Shown: positions 1-8,692 of the stretch, piece by piece
How positions within the stretch are numbered: the stretch's first letter is position 1
How the letters are laid out: every line of letters begins with the position of its first letter
Source of the DNA: Ochrobactrum sp. CM-21-5
Lineage (GTDB): Bacteria; Pseudomonadota; Alphaproteobacteria; Rhizobiales; Rhizobiaceae
Assembly (NCBI RefSeq): GCF_014253075.1
Contig: NZ_JACLZJ010000001.1
Coordinates: 1,240,001 to 1,304,000 of the forward strand
Reading direction: 5' to 3'
Length of the DNA stretch: 64,000 nucleotides
Translations under genes and position numbers: made by a program
Notes under the pieces: model-generated
What the model was told of the DNA's origin: nothing
Seen by the model: the letters and a program-made list of their open reading frames with translations, nothing else
The model's database searches: none

Positions 1-759
1 CGAATTGATGAGATCAAGGCTCGCTTCGTAGGCTTGCAGGGCTGGGCGTGAGAGTTCGCGGCGATCCAGTGCTTGTGCCATCGCTGCCAGAGAATCGGCG
101 CGCCCGGCCTGCGTGCGCGAGGTCTGGTAAGCATTCCAGGCGGCGGATGTCGCATCGCGCTGAAACTTGGATTTTTCCTGTCCGTTGGATGGCTCGATGG
201 CGATCACCGCATAGGCAAGCCCTGTCCACAGCGCGCTGTCGTCAGGCGACGCGCCGACTGCGCTCCCAAACTTCTGCATGGCGGTACGCGGATCGCTGTT
301 GGCAAGCGCTGCTGCGGCTTGTGCCTTGAGCGTGTTCAGCCCTTCGCTGCCGTCGCTGGCGATCAACTCTGTTCGTAACTTGCGCGCTTCATCGACGAGA
401 TTGTCTGTGAAAAAGGTGAGGGCAGGCGGTGCGCCGATATCCGGTTGGGCGGTGTCGGTAACGACCTTGCCCGCGATGGAGCCGGTGGAGGCATTGAGCT
501 TGTTGAAATCGGATTTCAGAAAGCACCATTTGGCCTTCACATTATAAGTGAAGGCGCGGCAGGCCTTGTCGCCAAGGCAGCTGCTTTTGCACTGGTCGAG
601 CGTGGCATTCTTTTCGGTGCGAAGATCGAAGCCGAAATAGTCGCTTTGCTCCGTGGTCTCTATCCGCCGCATGTCGGCAGCGGAGACCGGCAAGGACAAG
701 AAGATCACAAGCGAAAGTGCAGTAAAGGCCGCTGACAACCATCTGAATCGAAACGACAT
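1..759 (-). CDS. Alpha-2-macroglobulin family protein, N-terminal part (runs off window)
   Basis: About 253 N-terminal codons of a gene that continues past the left edge. The start at 759 follows a purine-rich ribosome site (GGAAGGGG). It opens with a signal peptide (hydrophobic stretch about residues 10-26, ending SAA), then a cysteine-containing PAN/Apple-like segment with motifs DYFGFDLRTE, CKSSCLGDKACRAFTYN and WCFLKSDF. An Ala-rich helical region follows and may be repeat-like. From memory, this N-terminal arrangement matches the large periplasmic alpha-2-macroglobulin-like proteins of Rhizobiales (usually over 1,700 residues), which are thought to trap proteases and to work with penicillin-binding protein 1C. 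The macroglobulin and thioester domains lie outside the window, so the call rests on the N-terminus only. Confidence 0.7.
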   Translation of the reverse strand, partial: MSFRFRWLSAAFTALSLVIFLSLPVSAADMRRIETTEQSDYFGFDLRTEKNATLDQCKSSCLGDKACRAFTYNVKAKWCFLKSDFNKLNASTGSIAGKVVTDTAQPDIGAPPALTFFTDNLVDEARKLRTELIASDGSEGLNTLKAQAAAALANSDPRTAMQKFGSAVGASPDDSALWTGLAYAVIAIEPSNGQEKSKFQRDATSAAWNAYQTSRTQAGRADSLAAMAQALDRRELSRPALQAYEASLDLINS

Positions 760-948
760 GTCCGTCCCCTTCCTCTCGATCTCTGTGAACAGAGTAAAGC
801 CTGACGGATCGGTTCGGCAACACGCTATCGACGGGAATCGGAACGGTGAGGTCGTATTGTCGGCAATTGTACGAATTGAGCGCGCAAACGTCCCAGCTTC
901 GAACTATATCAACAAAATTGCAATATCATTGATTTTAAAGGGGAAATA

Positions 949-1024
<76 letters not shown>

Positions 1025-1380
1025 GACTGTTTCGCCAGCCGTCGTGAGAGCCGTTTAGGCAATTCGTTCGCTAAGTGCAAGTGGAAAAATAGCGACTTGC
1101 ACGAACAATTGCATTCGCCACCAGAAAAATCGATGCCACATAATAGAGGCGTCTGTTTTCGCAAGGATCAACCTTCTTGCTTAAACAGGGACACAGCGCA
1201 CGTGATCGTTGAGGGATGAAACGGATTCGGTCGTGGATGAGGACATGATTCCATAATTGTGAAGCGTGTTGTTCAAGGCTGGGGCGTCAACAGCAGCCGT
1301 CAGCCGATATTGGGCGGTCAAAACCACGGAAAATAAGAGACTTTTCCCCAAACTGAAGATTTTTACCCTTTCTGTGAGCC
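1025..1380. other. Intergenic stretch without a recognisable gene
   Basis: This lies between the divergent tRNA-Val and the first tRNA-Asp repeat unit. I see no open frame with a ribosome site, no strong hairpin and no repeat. It presumably holds the tRNA-Val promoter, but I could not pick out convincing boxes. Confidence 0.5.
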
Positions 1381-1386
1381 ACTTGC

Positions 1387-1415
1387 TTGACACTTGTTTG
1401 AGAACCCCTTAAACG
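1387..1415 (+). promoter_or_regulatory. Probable sigma-70 promoter of first tRNA-Asp
   Basis: TTGACA at 1387-1392, a 17-bp spacer, then TAAACG. The -35 box is a consensus match and the -10 is weak. The same boxes recur 328 bp downstream (1715-1743) before the second tRNA-Asp, so each copy probably has its own promoter. The -10 lies about 60 bp upstream of the mature tRNA. Confidence 0.5.
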
Positions 1416-1476
1416 ACCGCTCACACCGGACGGAAACGCCGGTAACGATGCAGCCGCAAGGCTGATCGAGAAATGC

Positions 1477-1553
1477 GCGGGTGTAGCTCAGTTGGTTAGA
1501 GTGCCGGCCTGTCACGCCGGAGGTCGCGGGTTCGAGCCCCGTCACTCGCGCCA
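1477..1553 (+). tRNA. tRNA-Asp (anticodon GTC), copy 1
   Basis: Acceptor stem GCGGGTG/CACTCGC (one G-U pair), anticodon stem CCGGC/GCCGG around loop CTGTCAC (anticodon GTC, aspartate), T-loop TTCGAGC and encoded CCA. The sequence is identical to the copy 328 bp downstream. Confidence 0.97.
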
Positions 1554-1804
1554 CTTTCCTCTCAACAAATCAAAAGATTAGATGTTGACACGAAAGTGGC
1601 GCTGACCGCGTGCTTATAGCACTTTTTTCCTGTCTTGATTTGCTGTTTTTGACGATGCGCAGAAAGGTCTGTGCATGAATTCTTCAATATCGCAATTCTT
1701 CCCGAAACACTTGCTTGACACTTGTTCGAGAACCCCTTAAACGACCGCTCACACCGGACGGAAACGCCGGTAGCGATGCAGTCGCAAGGCTGATCGAGAA
1801 ATGC

Positions 1805-1881
1805 GCGGGTGTAGCTCAGTTGGTTAGAGTGCCGGCCTGTCACGCCGGAGGTCGCGGGTTCGAGCCCCGTCACTCGCGCCA
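1805..1881 (+). tRNA. tRNA-Asp (anticodon GTC), copy 2
   Basis: Same 77-nt tRNA sequence as the copy at 1477-1553, including CCA. It sits in the second unit of the tandem duplication, with its own copy of the TTGACA promoter-like box at 1715. Confidence 0.97.
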
Positions 1882-2076
1882 CTTTCCTTTCAACAAATCA
1901 AAAGATTAGACGTTGATATGAAAGTGGCGCTGGCCGCGTTTCACATGCCCAGCATATAAATCTGTTGCCGCTGTTTTCATGTTTGCGCCGGAAGGCTGCG
2001 TGCTCATCGCGACTCTGCGCCGAACGGATGCATCGCGTGCGGAGAAGCGCGGATTGAAGTCACGGTTTGATTCTCG

Positions 2077-2172
2077 CTATTTGGAGAATTGCTTCCAGGA
2101 CAGGTAGGCGACCGACAAAATAATTGCCGCGATGACGATGAGGTCGCCGCCGGCGAGTAGATATGCACCCAT
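2077..2172 (-). CDS. 31-residue single-pass membrane peptide, unknown function
   Basis: A tiny frame with a strong ribosome site (AAGGGAGG, 6 nt before ATG at 2172). The product is one hydrophobic helix (about residues 9-25, LIVIAAIILSVAYLSW) with a short lysine-containing tail, WKQFSK. No family recognised. The Shine-Dalgarno and the clean membrane-peptide composition are the only support. It stands alone between the tRNA-Asp pair and the nuo operon. In length and character it resembles accessory peptides of membrane complexes such as KdpF or CydX, but no such partner is adjacent. Confidence 0.55.
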   Translation of the reverse strand: MGAYLLAGGDLIVIAAIILSVAYLSWKQFSK

Positions 2173-2811
2173 GCGTAACCTCCCTTCGGTCTGTCTGGCC
2201 TGCAACGTGTCTAATGATAGAGAGAGAATGATCGATCTGAAGGCATGCCTTGGCGCGGCTTTCGACCGTTGGATGTTTCCATTTCGGATTTGGTGCTTGC
2301 GACGAATGAATTTTTCCACGCCCGGGATGGAGGGGCAGGGTGGTTGACCGGCGAAGGGTTTTCGCCGGTGTTTTATTCTGCCGAGCCGCAAGATTGCGCC
2401 GCGCCCCGTGGCTTGCCGTTTCGGGAGCTATAGAAAGAGGAGGTTGCGGGCAAGAAGCCGCTTGCAAATGATTCTCTTTGCTCGTGCCGGTCGGGGAGGC
2501 GTGCGCGACATTTCCTCACGAAATTATGATCTTTTCATGCTATACGGGGTTTAGATGAGCTATGCAGGCCCGATACGGTCTCTTGTTGAGCGTGTTGGCC
2601 CGGCTATGCCCATCAGATAATGCCGGAGGGGTTGCGCTTGTGCGCTCGCTGCGCTAACCGTCCCGGCGAAAGCGCTTAAGTTCGCACGGCATGCCTTTTG
2701 AAGCTGCTTGGGGCGACGGGGTTGCAAGAGATGCAATGTGTCGCATGGCCGTGAGCTTCAAAAAGCTTATGACAGGCGGCGCAGCCTCGTATTCAAGCCG
2801 GATAAAGGATC
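2173..2811. other. Upstream region of the nuo operon, no gene seen
   Basis: 640 bp with no convincing gene: the short frames present lack ribosome sites and family signals. The part nearest nuoA must hold the nuo promoter and leader. A motif CCCGGCGAAAGCGCTTAAG near 2660-2682 has partial dyad symmetry, but I cannot assign it. Confidence 0.4.
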
Positions 2812-3177
2812 ATGAACGAGCTTTTAAGTTCCTACCTGCCGATTGTAATTTTTCTCGGCATAGCGATTGTAATTGGCGTAGCCCTTCTGGTTGCGCCGTT
2901 CCTTGTCGCCTATAGACAGCCCGACCCGGAAAAGCTTTCCGCTTACGAGTGCGGCTTCAACGCCTTCGACGATGCGCGCATGAAGTTCGACATCCGTTTC
3001 TATCTGGTGTCGATTCTTTTCATCATCTTCGATCTTGAAGTCGCCTTCCTGTTCCCGTGGGCCGTGTCCTTCAGTGATATCGGCTGGTTCGGTTTCCTGT
3101 CGATGATGGTCTTCCTTGGTGTTTTGACCATCGGCTTCATTTATGAATGGAAGAAGGGAGCGCTGGAATGGGATTGA
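2812..3177 (+). CDS. nuoA: NADH-quinone oxidoreductase subunit A
   Basis: 121 residues, first gene of the complex I operon. A small membrane subunit with three hydrophobic segments (about 7-30, 62-82, 90-110) and the conserved loop [20 protein letters not shown], whose cysteine lies near the quinone site in complex I structures. Ribosome site AAAGGATC just before ATG. It sits at the junction of membrane and peripheral arms. The 3' end overlaps nuoB by 10 bp, implying translational coupling. Confidence 0.97.
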   Translation: MNELLSSYLPIVIFLGIAIVIGVALLVAPFLVAYRQPDPEKLSAYECGFNAFDDARMKFDIRFYLVSILFIIFDLEVAFLFPWAVSFSDIGWFGFLSMMVFLGVLTIGFIYEWKKGALEWD

Positions 3178-3749
3178 CCACAGCCAATACGACGCTCGTG
3201 GCTCCGCAGCCGAAGGGTATCCTCGACCCGCGTACGGGCAAGCCTGTCGGTTCAGACGATGCATTCTTCAACGATCTGAACAGCGAATTGTCCGACAAGG
3301 GCTTTATCGTCACGTCGGCTGACGCGCTGATCACCTGGGCGCGCACCGGCTCGCTGATGTGGATGACCTTCGGTCTGGCATGCTGCGCCGTGGAAATGAT
3401 GCACATTTCCATGCCGCGTTATGACGCCGAACGTTTCGGCATTGCGCCGCGCGCTTCTCCCCGTCAGTCCGACGTAATGATCGTCGCAGGTACGCTGACC
3501 AACAAGATGGCGCCTGCTCTGCGCAAGGTCTACGACCAGATGCCCGAGCCGCGCTATGTGATTTCGATGGGTTCCTGCGCCAATGGTGGCGGCTACTATC
3601 ACTATTCCTATTCGGTGGTGCGCGGCTGCGATCGTGTGGTTCCGGTCGATATTTACGTGCCGGGCTGCCCGCCCACTGCAGAAGCGCTGCTTTACGGCAT
3701 TCTTCTCCTTCAGAAGAAGATCCGCCGCACGGGTACGATCGAGCGCTGA
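3168..3749 (+). CDS. nuoB: NADH-quinone oxidoreductase subunit B (binds cluster N2)
   Basis: 193 residues. It binds the terminal [4Fe-4S] cluster N2, which hands electrons to ubiquinone. The ligand motifs are all present: [14 protein letters not shown] and VPGCPP. The start at 3168, overlapping the end of nuoA, gives the family length and N-terminus; an upstream in-frame ATG at 3147 would add seven residues from inside nuoA and is unlikely. About 110 bp with two hairpins separates it from nuoC. Confidence 0.97.
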   Translation: MGLTTANTTLVAPQPKGILDPRTGKPVGSDDAFFNDLNSELSDKGFIVTSADALITWARTGSLMWMTFGLACCAVEMMHISMPRYDAERFGIAPRASPRQSDVMIVAGTLTNKMAPALRKVYDQMPEPRYVISMGSCANGGGYYHYSYSVVRGCDRVVPVDIYVPGCPPTAEALLYGILLLQKKIRRTGTIER

Positions 3750-3860
3750 TCCGGTTTTCGGAACCGGTTTGCGCCAGCCAAGGTTTGTTAGGGGTCGGCT
3801 GCCATCCCCCGAAAGGGGCTCCCAAGGGCAGGGCGAGTTCTAAAAAAGGAAGTTAAGGAT
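3750..3860 (+). other. Hairpin-rich spacer between nuoB and nuoC
   Basis: Contains CCGGTT-ttcgg-AACCGG (3751-3767) followed by TTTG, and a short GNRA-capped stem CCCC-GAAA-GGGG (3807-3818), then a purine-rich ribosome site before nuoC. The first hairpin resembles the core of the Rhizobiales intergenic palindromes seen elsewhere in this window. Possible RNA-processing or stability element; role inferred only from structure. Confidence 0.45.
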
Positions 3861-4469
3861 ATGAGCGAAGAAGCTCTCGGTGAACTTTCCGGTTATATCA
3901 AGGAACGTCTCGGCGATGCTATCGAAGAGACGAAGCTGGCCTATGGCGAGCTGACGCTCAGTGTTCCGGTGGCGAGCCTCATCAGCGTTCTGACTTTCCT
4001 GCGTGACGATGTGCAGTGCCAGTTCATCAATCTGACGGACATTTCCGGCGTTGACTATCCGCAGCGCGCAAAGCGCTTCGATGTCGTTTACCAGCTTCTT
4101 TCTCCGCGCCAGAATCATCGCATCCGCGTCAAGGTTCAGGCTGATGAAGACACGCTGGTGCCTTCGGCGGTCGCGGTCTATGTCGGCGCTGAATGGTTTG
4201 AACGCGAGGCTTACGACATGTATGGCGTGTTGTTCTCCGGCCATCCGGACCTGCGCCGCATCTTGACGGACTATGGTTTCGAAGGCCATCCGCTGCGCAA
4301 GGATTTTCCGCTGACGGGCTTTGTGGAAGTGCGCTACAGCGACGAGCTGAAGCGTGTTGTCTACCAGCCCGTGGAACTGCGTCAGGAATTCCGCAATTTC
4401 GATTTTCTCTCGCCATGGGAAGGGACGGATTACGTTCTGCCGGGCGATGAGAAAGCCAAGGCGAACTGA
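3861..4469 (+). CDS. nuoC: NADH-quinone oxidoreductase subunit C
   Basis: 202 residues, the 30-kDa peripheral-arm subunit next to NuoD at the quinone-binding end. It contains the family signature ERE(A/S)[15 protein letters not shown] (here [16 protein letters not shown]) and the downstream [12 protein letters not shown]. It is a separate gene, not fused to nuoD as in enterobacteria. Ribosome site AAAAAAGGAAG upstream. A small unrelated gene follows before nuoD. Confidence 0.97.
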   Translation: MSEEALGELSGYIKERLGDAIEETKLAYGELTLSVPVASLISVLTFLRDDVQCQFINLTDISGVDYPQRAKRFDVVYQLLSPRQNHRIRVKVQADEDTLVPSAVAVYVGAEWFEREAYDMYGVLFSGHPDLRRILTDYGFEGHPLRKDFPLTGFVEVRYSDELKRVVYQPVELRQEFRNFDFLSPWEGTDYVLPGDEKAKAN

Positions 4470-4478
4470 GGTTGCATC

Positions 4479-4919
4479 ATGGGCGCTGGCGAAAGATTGA
4501 ATGGTCAATGTCTTTGCGGAGAAGTGAAGTTCACTGCTTCTCCGGCCAAGATGGAAATGGATGTCTGTCATTGCGGCATGTGCCGGCGGTGGTCGGGCGG
4601 CGCTTTCATGGCCGTCAATTGCGGCACTTCAGTCGAGATCGAGAACGAATCCGCGCTGAGCGCCTACCAGTCTTCGGAATGGGGCGAACGTCTGTTCTGT
4701 TCCAGATGCGGTTCCTCGCTGTTCTGGCGCGGTGTGCATGACGGAATGACGATGGTTTCGATGCAGGCGTTCACTGCACCCGAACAGTTCCATTTCGCTG
4801 AAGAAATCTTCATCGATAACAAGCCTGCGAATTACGATTTTGCCAACGACACCCACCGGATGACCGGCGAGGAGTTTTTGGCGGCTCTTGCAGCCAAACA
4901 GGAAGCTGAACATGGCTGA
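4479..4919 (+). CDS. GFA/Mss4-like zinc protein inside the nuo operon
   Basis: 146 residues, GFA family (named for glutathione-dependent formaldehyde-activating enzyme). The zinc-ligand pattern is complete: [18 protein letters not shown] and [10 protein letters not shown]. It starts 9 bp after nuoC with ribosome site GAGG, and its last 8 bp overlap the start of nuoD, so it is translated as part of the operon. It is not a complex I subunit. Its substrate is unknown; many GFA members have no proven activity. A role in redox or thiol chemistry near complex I is only a guess. Confidence 0.85.
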   Translation: MGAGERLNGQCLCGEVKFTASPAKMEMDVCHCGMCRRWSGGAFMAVNCGTSVEIENESALSAYQSSEWGERLFCSRCGSSLFWRGVHDGMTMVSMQAFTAPEQFHFAEEIFIDNKPANYDFANDTHRMTGEEFLAALAAKQEAEHG

Positions 4920-6102
4920 GACTCAGGTCCGCAATTTTAATATCAACTTCGGTCCGCAGCACCCTGCGGCGCACGGCGTGCTGCGTCTGGTGCTTGAACT
5001 CGACGGTGAAGTCGTCGAGCGCGTCGATCCGCATATCGGTCTGCTGCATCGCGGCACCGAGAAGCTGATGGAGGCCAAGACTTACCTCCAGGCTTTGCCT
5101 TATCTCGATCGCCTCGATTACGTGGCGCCGATGAATCAGGAACACGCCTATGCGCTCGCTGTCGAACGCCTTCTGGGTATCGACGTGCCGAAGCGCGGCC
5201 AGCTTATCCGCGTTCTGTTTTCGGAAATCGGCCGTATCCTCAATCATTTGCTGAACGTGACCACGCAGGCCATGGACGTTGGCGCGCTGACGCCGCCGCT
5301 CTGGGGCTTCGAGGAGCGCGAAAAGCTGATGGTGTTCTATGAACGCGCCTGCGGCGCGCGTATGCACGCGGCTTACTTCCGTCCGGGCGGCGTTCACCAG
5401 GACCTGCCTGACCAGCTTATCGAAGATATCGGCAAGTGGATCGACCCGTTCCACACCACACTGAAGAATCTCGACGATCTCATCACGCCGAACCGCATTT
5501 TCAAGCAGCGCAACGTCGATATCGGCGTAGTTTCGCTGGAAGATGCGTGGGCATGGGGCTTCTCGGGCGTCATGGTTCGCGGCTCTGGCGCTGCATGGGA
5601 TCTGCGCAAGTCGCAGCCTTATGAGTGCTATAGCGAGATGGAATTCGATATTCCGATCGGCAAGAACGGCGATTGCTATGACCGTTACCTGATCCGCATG
5701 GAAGAAATGCGCCAGTCGGCGCGCATCATGCGTCAGTGCGTTGACCAGCTTCTCGGCAAGGAACGCGTCGGCCCGGTCTCCAACACCGACAACAAGATTG
5801 TGCCGCCGAAGCGCGGCGAGATGAAGCGCTCGATGGAAGCGCTCATCCATCACTTCAAGCTTTACACGGAAGGCTACCATGTGCCTGCCGGTGAAGTTTA
5901 TGCAGCAGTCGAAGCCCCGAAGGGTGAATTTGGCGTCTTCCTCGTTTCGGACGGCTCCAACAAGCCTTATCGCTGCAAGCTGCGCGCCCCGGGCTTTGCC
6001 CATCTTCAGGCTATGGATTTCCTGTGCCGCGGCCACATGCTGGCCGACGTGTCGGCAATCCTTGGCTCGCTTGATATTGTGTTTGGTGAGGTTGACCGCT
6101 GA
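4912..6102 (+). CDS. nuoD: NADH-quinone oxidoreductase subunit D
   Basis: 396 residues, the 49-kDa subunit that forms the quinone pocket with NuoB. The N-terminal [11 protein letters not shown] carries the His used in quinone reduction; [11 protein letters not shown] and the C-terminal DIVFGEVDR are family hallmarks. The ATG at 4912 overlaps the preceding GFA gene; an upstream in-frame start would add eight residues without family support. The stop overlaps the nuoE start by one base. Confidence 0.97.
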   Translation: MAETQVRNFNINFGPQHPAAHGVLRLVLELDGEVVERVDPHIGLLHRGTEKLMEAKTYLQALPYLDRLDYVAPMNQEHAYALAVERLLGIDVPKRGQLIRVLFSEIGRILNHLLNVTTQAMDVGALTPPLWGFEEREKLMVFYERACGARMHAAYFRPGGVHQDLPDQLIEDIGKWIDPFHTTLKNLDDLITPNRIFKQRNVDIGVVSLEDAWAWGFSGVMVRGSGAAWDLRKSQPYECYSEMEFDIPIGKNGDCYDRYLIRMEEMRQSARIMRQCVDQLLGKERVGPVSNTDNKIVPPKRGEMKRSMEALIHHFKLYTEGYHVPAGEVYAAVEAPKGEFGVFLVSDGSNKPYRCKLRAPGFAHLQAMDFLCRGHMLADVSAILGSLDIVFGEVDR

Positions 6103-7235
6103 TGTCCGTTCGCCGTCTCGCAGATGATGCCGTCCAGCCGGCTGGTTTCGCGTTCAACGCGGAAAATGAGGCCTGGGCGCACAAGACGATTGCAAAATAC
6201 CCGGAAGGCCGCCAGCAGTCGGCCGTCATTCCGCTGCTCATGCGTGCGCAGGAGCAGGATGGCTGGGTCACGAAGGCTGCCATCGAGCATGTTGCTGCAA
6301 TGCTCGACATGCCGCTGATCCGCGTTTTGGAAGTCGCAACCTTCTATACGCAGTTCCAGCTCAAGCCGGTCGGTACGCGTGCCCACATTCAGGTTTGCGG
6401 AACCACGCCGTGCATGCTGCGCGGCTCGGAGGCGCTGATGGATGTCTGCCGCCACAAAATCCACCACGATCCTTTCGAACTGAATGCCGAAGGCACGCTG
6501 TCGTGGGAAGAGGTGGAATGTCAGGGCGCGTGCGTCAACGCACCGATGGTCATGATCTTCAAGGATGCTTATGAAGACCTGACGCCGGAACGCCTTGCCG
6601 AAATCATCGACGCTTTCGAAGCAGGGAAGGGTGATGCGGTTAAGCCGGGTCCGCAGAACGACCGGGTGACGTCCGAGCCGATCAACGGCCTGACGTCGCT
6701 GACGGAAGATCTGGACTACAAGAAGATCGGCCTGGAAACCCGCAAGGCATCCGACGCCGCCGCTGCCAAGGCCAAGGCCGAGGCGGAAGCCAAAGCGAAG
6801 GCTGAGGCCGAAACCGTCGCGCCGTCCAATGCCGCCAAGCCTGTAACCAACGCGCCTGAAACCGCGCCAGCCCTCAAGACGCCGTCTGACGTCAAGGTGT
6901 CGAATGCGAAGGAAAAGGCTGCGTCGGTCGAGGCAAAGCAGGACTTCAAGCTCGATGACAAGAACCGCCCGGCTGCCATGGAACGCCCGGAAGCGGCTGA
7001 CGATCTGAAGCTTATTTCAGGCGTCGGCCCGAAGATCGAAGCCACCTTGCACGAGCTTGGTATCTTCACTTTCAGACAGGTCGCTTCCTGGAAGAAGGCC
7101 GAGCGCGAATGGGTTGACGGTTATCTGAGTTTCCACGGTCGCATCGACCGTGAAGACTGGGTGAAGCAAGCCAAGGCTTTGGCCAAGGGCGGTGTCGAGG
7201 AATACATCAAGGTATTCGGAAAGAAGCCGGTATGA
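6102..7235 (+). CDS. nuoE: NADH-quinone oxidoreductase subunit E with C-terminal HhH extension
   Basis: 377 residues, more than twice the usual ~165. Residues 1-170 are the thioredoxin-like [2Fe-2S] subunit (24 kDa) with ligands in CGTTPCMLRG and CQGACVNAPM. Residues about 205-290 are a low-complexity Ala/Lys/Glu linker. Residues about 300-377 form a helix-hairpin-helix-like domain (LISGVGPKIEATLHELGI) also seen in rhizobial NuoE and in other proteins as a 'predicted flap endonuclease-like' tail. The function of this tail is unknown. Starts on TGATG with nuoD. Confidence 0.95.
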   Translation: MSVRRLADDAVQPAGFAFNAENEAWAHKTIAKYPEGRQQSAVIPLLMRAQEQDGWVTKAAIEHVAAMLDMPLIRVLEVATFYTQFQLKPVGTRAHIQVCGTTPCMLRGSEALMDVCRHKIHHDPFELNAEGTLSWEEVECQGACVNAPMVMIFKDAYEDLTPERLAEIIDAFEAGKGDAVKPGPQNDRVTSEPINGLTSLTEDLDYKKIGLETRKASDAAAAKAKAEAEAKAKAEAETVAPSNAAKPVTNAPETAPALKTPSDVKVSNAKEKAASVEAKQDFKLDDKNRPAAMERPEAADDLKLISGVGPKIEATLHELGIFTFRQVASWKKAEREWVDGYLSFHGRIDREDWVKQAKALAKGGVEEYIKVFGKKPV

Positions 7236-7291
7236 TGAGCCTCCCGCCAAGGTCGTATATTGTGACTAACACGAACGGAAACAGGTGAGAC

Positions 7292-8599
7292 ATGCTGGCT
7301 GATAAAGATCGCATCTTCACCAATATTTATGGCTTCAAGGACCAGTCCTTGAAGGGCGCGATGTCGCGCGGCCATTGGGACAACACCAAGGGCTTCATCG
7401 ACAAGGGCCGTGACTGGATCATCGACGAGATGAAGGCGTCCGGTTTGCGTGGCCGCGGCGGCGCTGGCTTCCCGACCGGCCTCAAGTGGTCGTTCATGCC
7501 CAAACAGAGCGATGGACGTCCGCATTATCTCGTCGTCAATGCCGACGAATCCGAGCCGGGCACCTGTAAGGACCGCGAAATTCTGCGCCACGATCCGCAC
7601 ACGCTGATCGAAGGCTGCGTGATCGCCGGTTGCGCCATGGGTGCGCATACCGCTTACATCTATCTGCGCGGCGAATTCATGCGCGAGCGTGAAGCGCTTC
7701 AGGCGGCGATTGATGAATGCTACGATGCCGGCCTTCTCGGCAAGGACAACAAGTGCGGCTGGGATATGGACATATTCCTGCATCACGGCGCGGGCGCTTA
7801 CATCTGCGGCGAGGAAACAGCGCTGCTGGAAAGCCTTGAAGGCAAGAAGGGCCAGCCGCGTCTGAAGCCGCCGTTCCCTGCGAACATGGGCCTCTATGGC
7901 TGCCCGACCACGGTCAACAACGTTGAATCGATCGCGGTTGCGCCGACAATTCTGCGTCGCGGCGGAGCATGGTTCTCGTCCATTGGCCGTCCGAACAATG
8001 TCGGCACCAAGCTGTTCCAGATTTCCGGTCATGTGAATACGCCGTGCACCGTGGAAGAAGGTCTGGGCATTACCTTCCGCGAACTGATCGAGAAGCACGC
8101 TGGCGGCATCCGCGGCGGCTGGGATAATCTTCTCGGGGTCATTCCCGGCGGCGCATCCTGCCCTGTCGTCAAGGCAGAGGACATGATGGATGCCGTGATG
8201 GATTTCGACGGCATGCGCGAAGTTAAATCTTCGTTCGGTACCGGCGGCGTGATCGTCATGGACAAGTCCACCGACATCATCAAGGCGATTGCGCGTCTTG
8301 CGGCGTTCTTCAAGCACGAAAGCTGCGGTCAGTGCACACCATGCCGTGAAGGTACGGGCTGGATGTGGCGCGTGATGGAACGCATGGTCAAGGGCAACGC
8401 GCAGAAGCGTGAGATCGACATGCTGTTCGACGTCACCAAGCAGATTGAAGGTCACACGATCTGCGCGCTTGGTGATGCGGCTGCATGGCCTATTCAGGGC
8501 CTGATCCGCAATTTCCGTCCGGAAATTGAAAAGCGTATCGATGAATATACACGCAACGCCGTTCAGAGCCGCAACATTCGTCTGGAAGCAGCGGAATAA
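7292..8599 (+). CDS. nuoF: NADH-quinone oxidoreductase subunit F (NADH/FMN binding)
   Basis: 435 residues, the 51-kDa catalytic subunit that oxidises NADH through FMN and the N3 [4Fe-4S] cluster. Visible motifs: the glycine-rich nucleotide site [13 protein letters not shown], the [11 protein letters not shown] segment of the FMN/NADH site, [16 protein letters not shown], and the cluster ligands [14 protein letters not shown]. Ribosome site AACAGGTGAG. Full family length. Confidence 0.98.
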   Translation: MLADKDRIFTNIYGFKDQSLKGAMSRGHWDNTKGFIDKGRDWIIDEMKASGLRGRGGAGFPTGLKWSFMPKQSDGRPHYLVVNADESEPGTCKDREILRHDPHTLIEGCVIAGCAMGAHTAYIYLRGEFMREREALQAAIDECYDAGLLGKDNKCGWDMDIFLHHGAGAYICGEETALLESLEGKKGQPRLKPPFPANMGLYGCPTTVNNVESIAVAPTILRRGGAWFSSIGRPNNVGTKLFQISGHVNTPCTVEEGLGITFRELIEKHAGGIRGGWDNLLGVIPGGASCPVVKAEDMMDAVMDFDGMREVKSSFGTGGVIVMDKSTDIIKAIARLAAFFKHESCGQCTPCREGTGWMWRVMERMVKGNAQKREIDMLFDVTKQIEGHTICALGDAAAWPIQGLIRNFRPEIEKRIDEYTRNAVQSRNIRLEAAE

Positions 8600-8692
8600 G
8601 CGGGCTGAACAAGTTGTGAGACTTGCCTGGCAGGCAGGTCTGGAAGTCTGACATCTAGAATATGCGGCATGAGCCGCAGGTTTGGAAAAGCG

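Larger units (their letters stand above)
1381..1939 (+). repeat. 328-bp tandem duplication carrying tRNA-Asp
   Basis: Two near-identical blocks (about 1381-1611 and 1709-1939) lie 328 bp apart. Each holds the same promoter-like boxes, the same leader, an identical tRNA-Asp and about 55 bp of 3' flank (CAACAAATCAAAAGATTAGA). The leaders differ by a few single bases, e.g. GGTAACG versus GGTAGCG. The spacer between the blocks (about 1612-1708) is not repeated. Confidence 0.9.

Noticed and set aside
1363..1882. Two frames containing a TGLEPATSGVTGRHSNQLSY peptide
   Set aside because: These are translations of the reverse strand of the two tRNA-Asp genes, a known annotation artefact.
2060..2467. 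135-codon minus-strand frame overlapping the 31-residue peptide
   Set aside because: Different frame from the peptide that has the ribosome site; Pro/Arg/His-rich composition suggests a non-coding frame.
4810..6036. 408-codon minus-strand frame opposite nuoD
   Set aside because: Antisense to a clear complex I gene with full-length motifs; no independent evidence.
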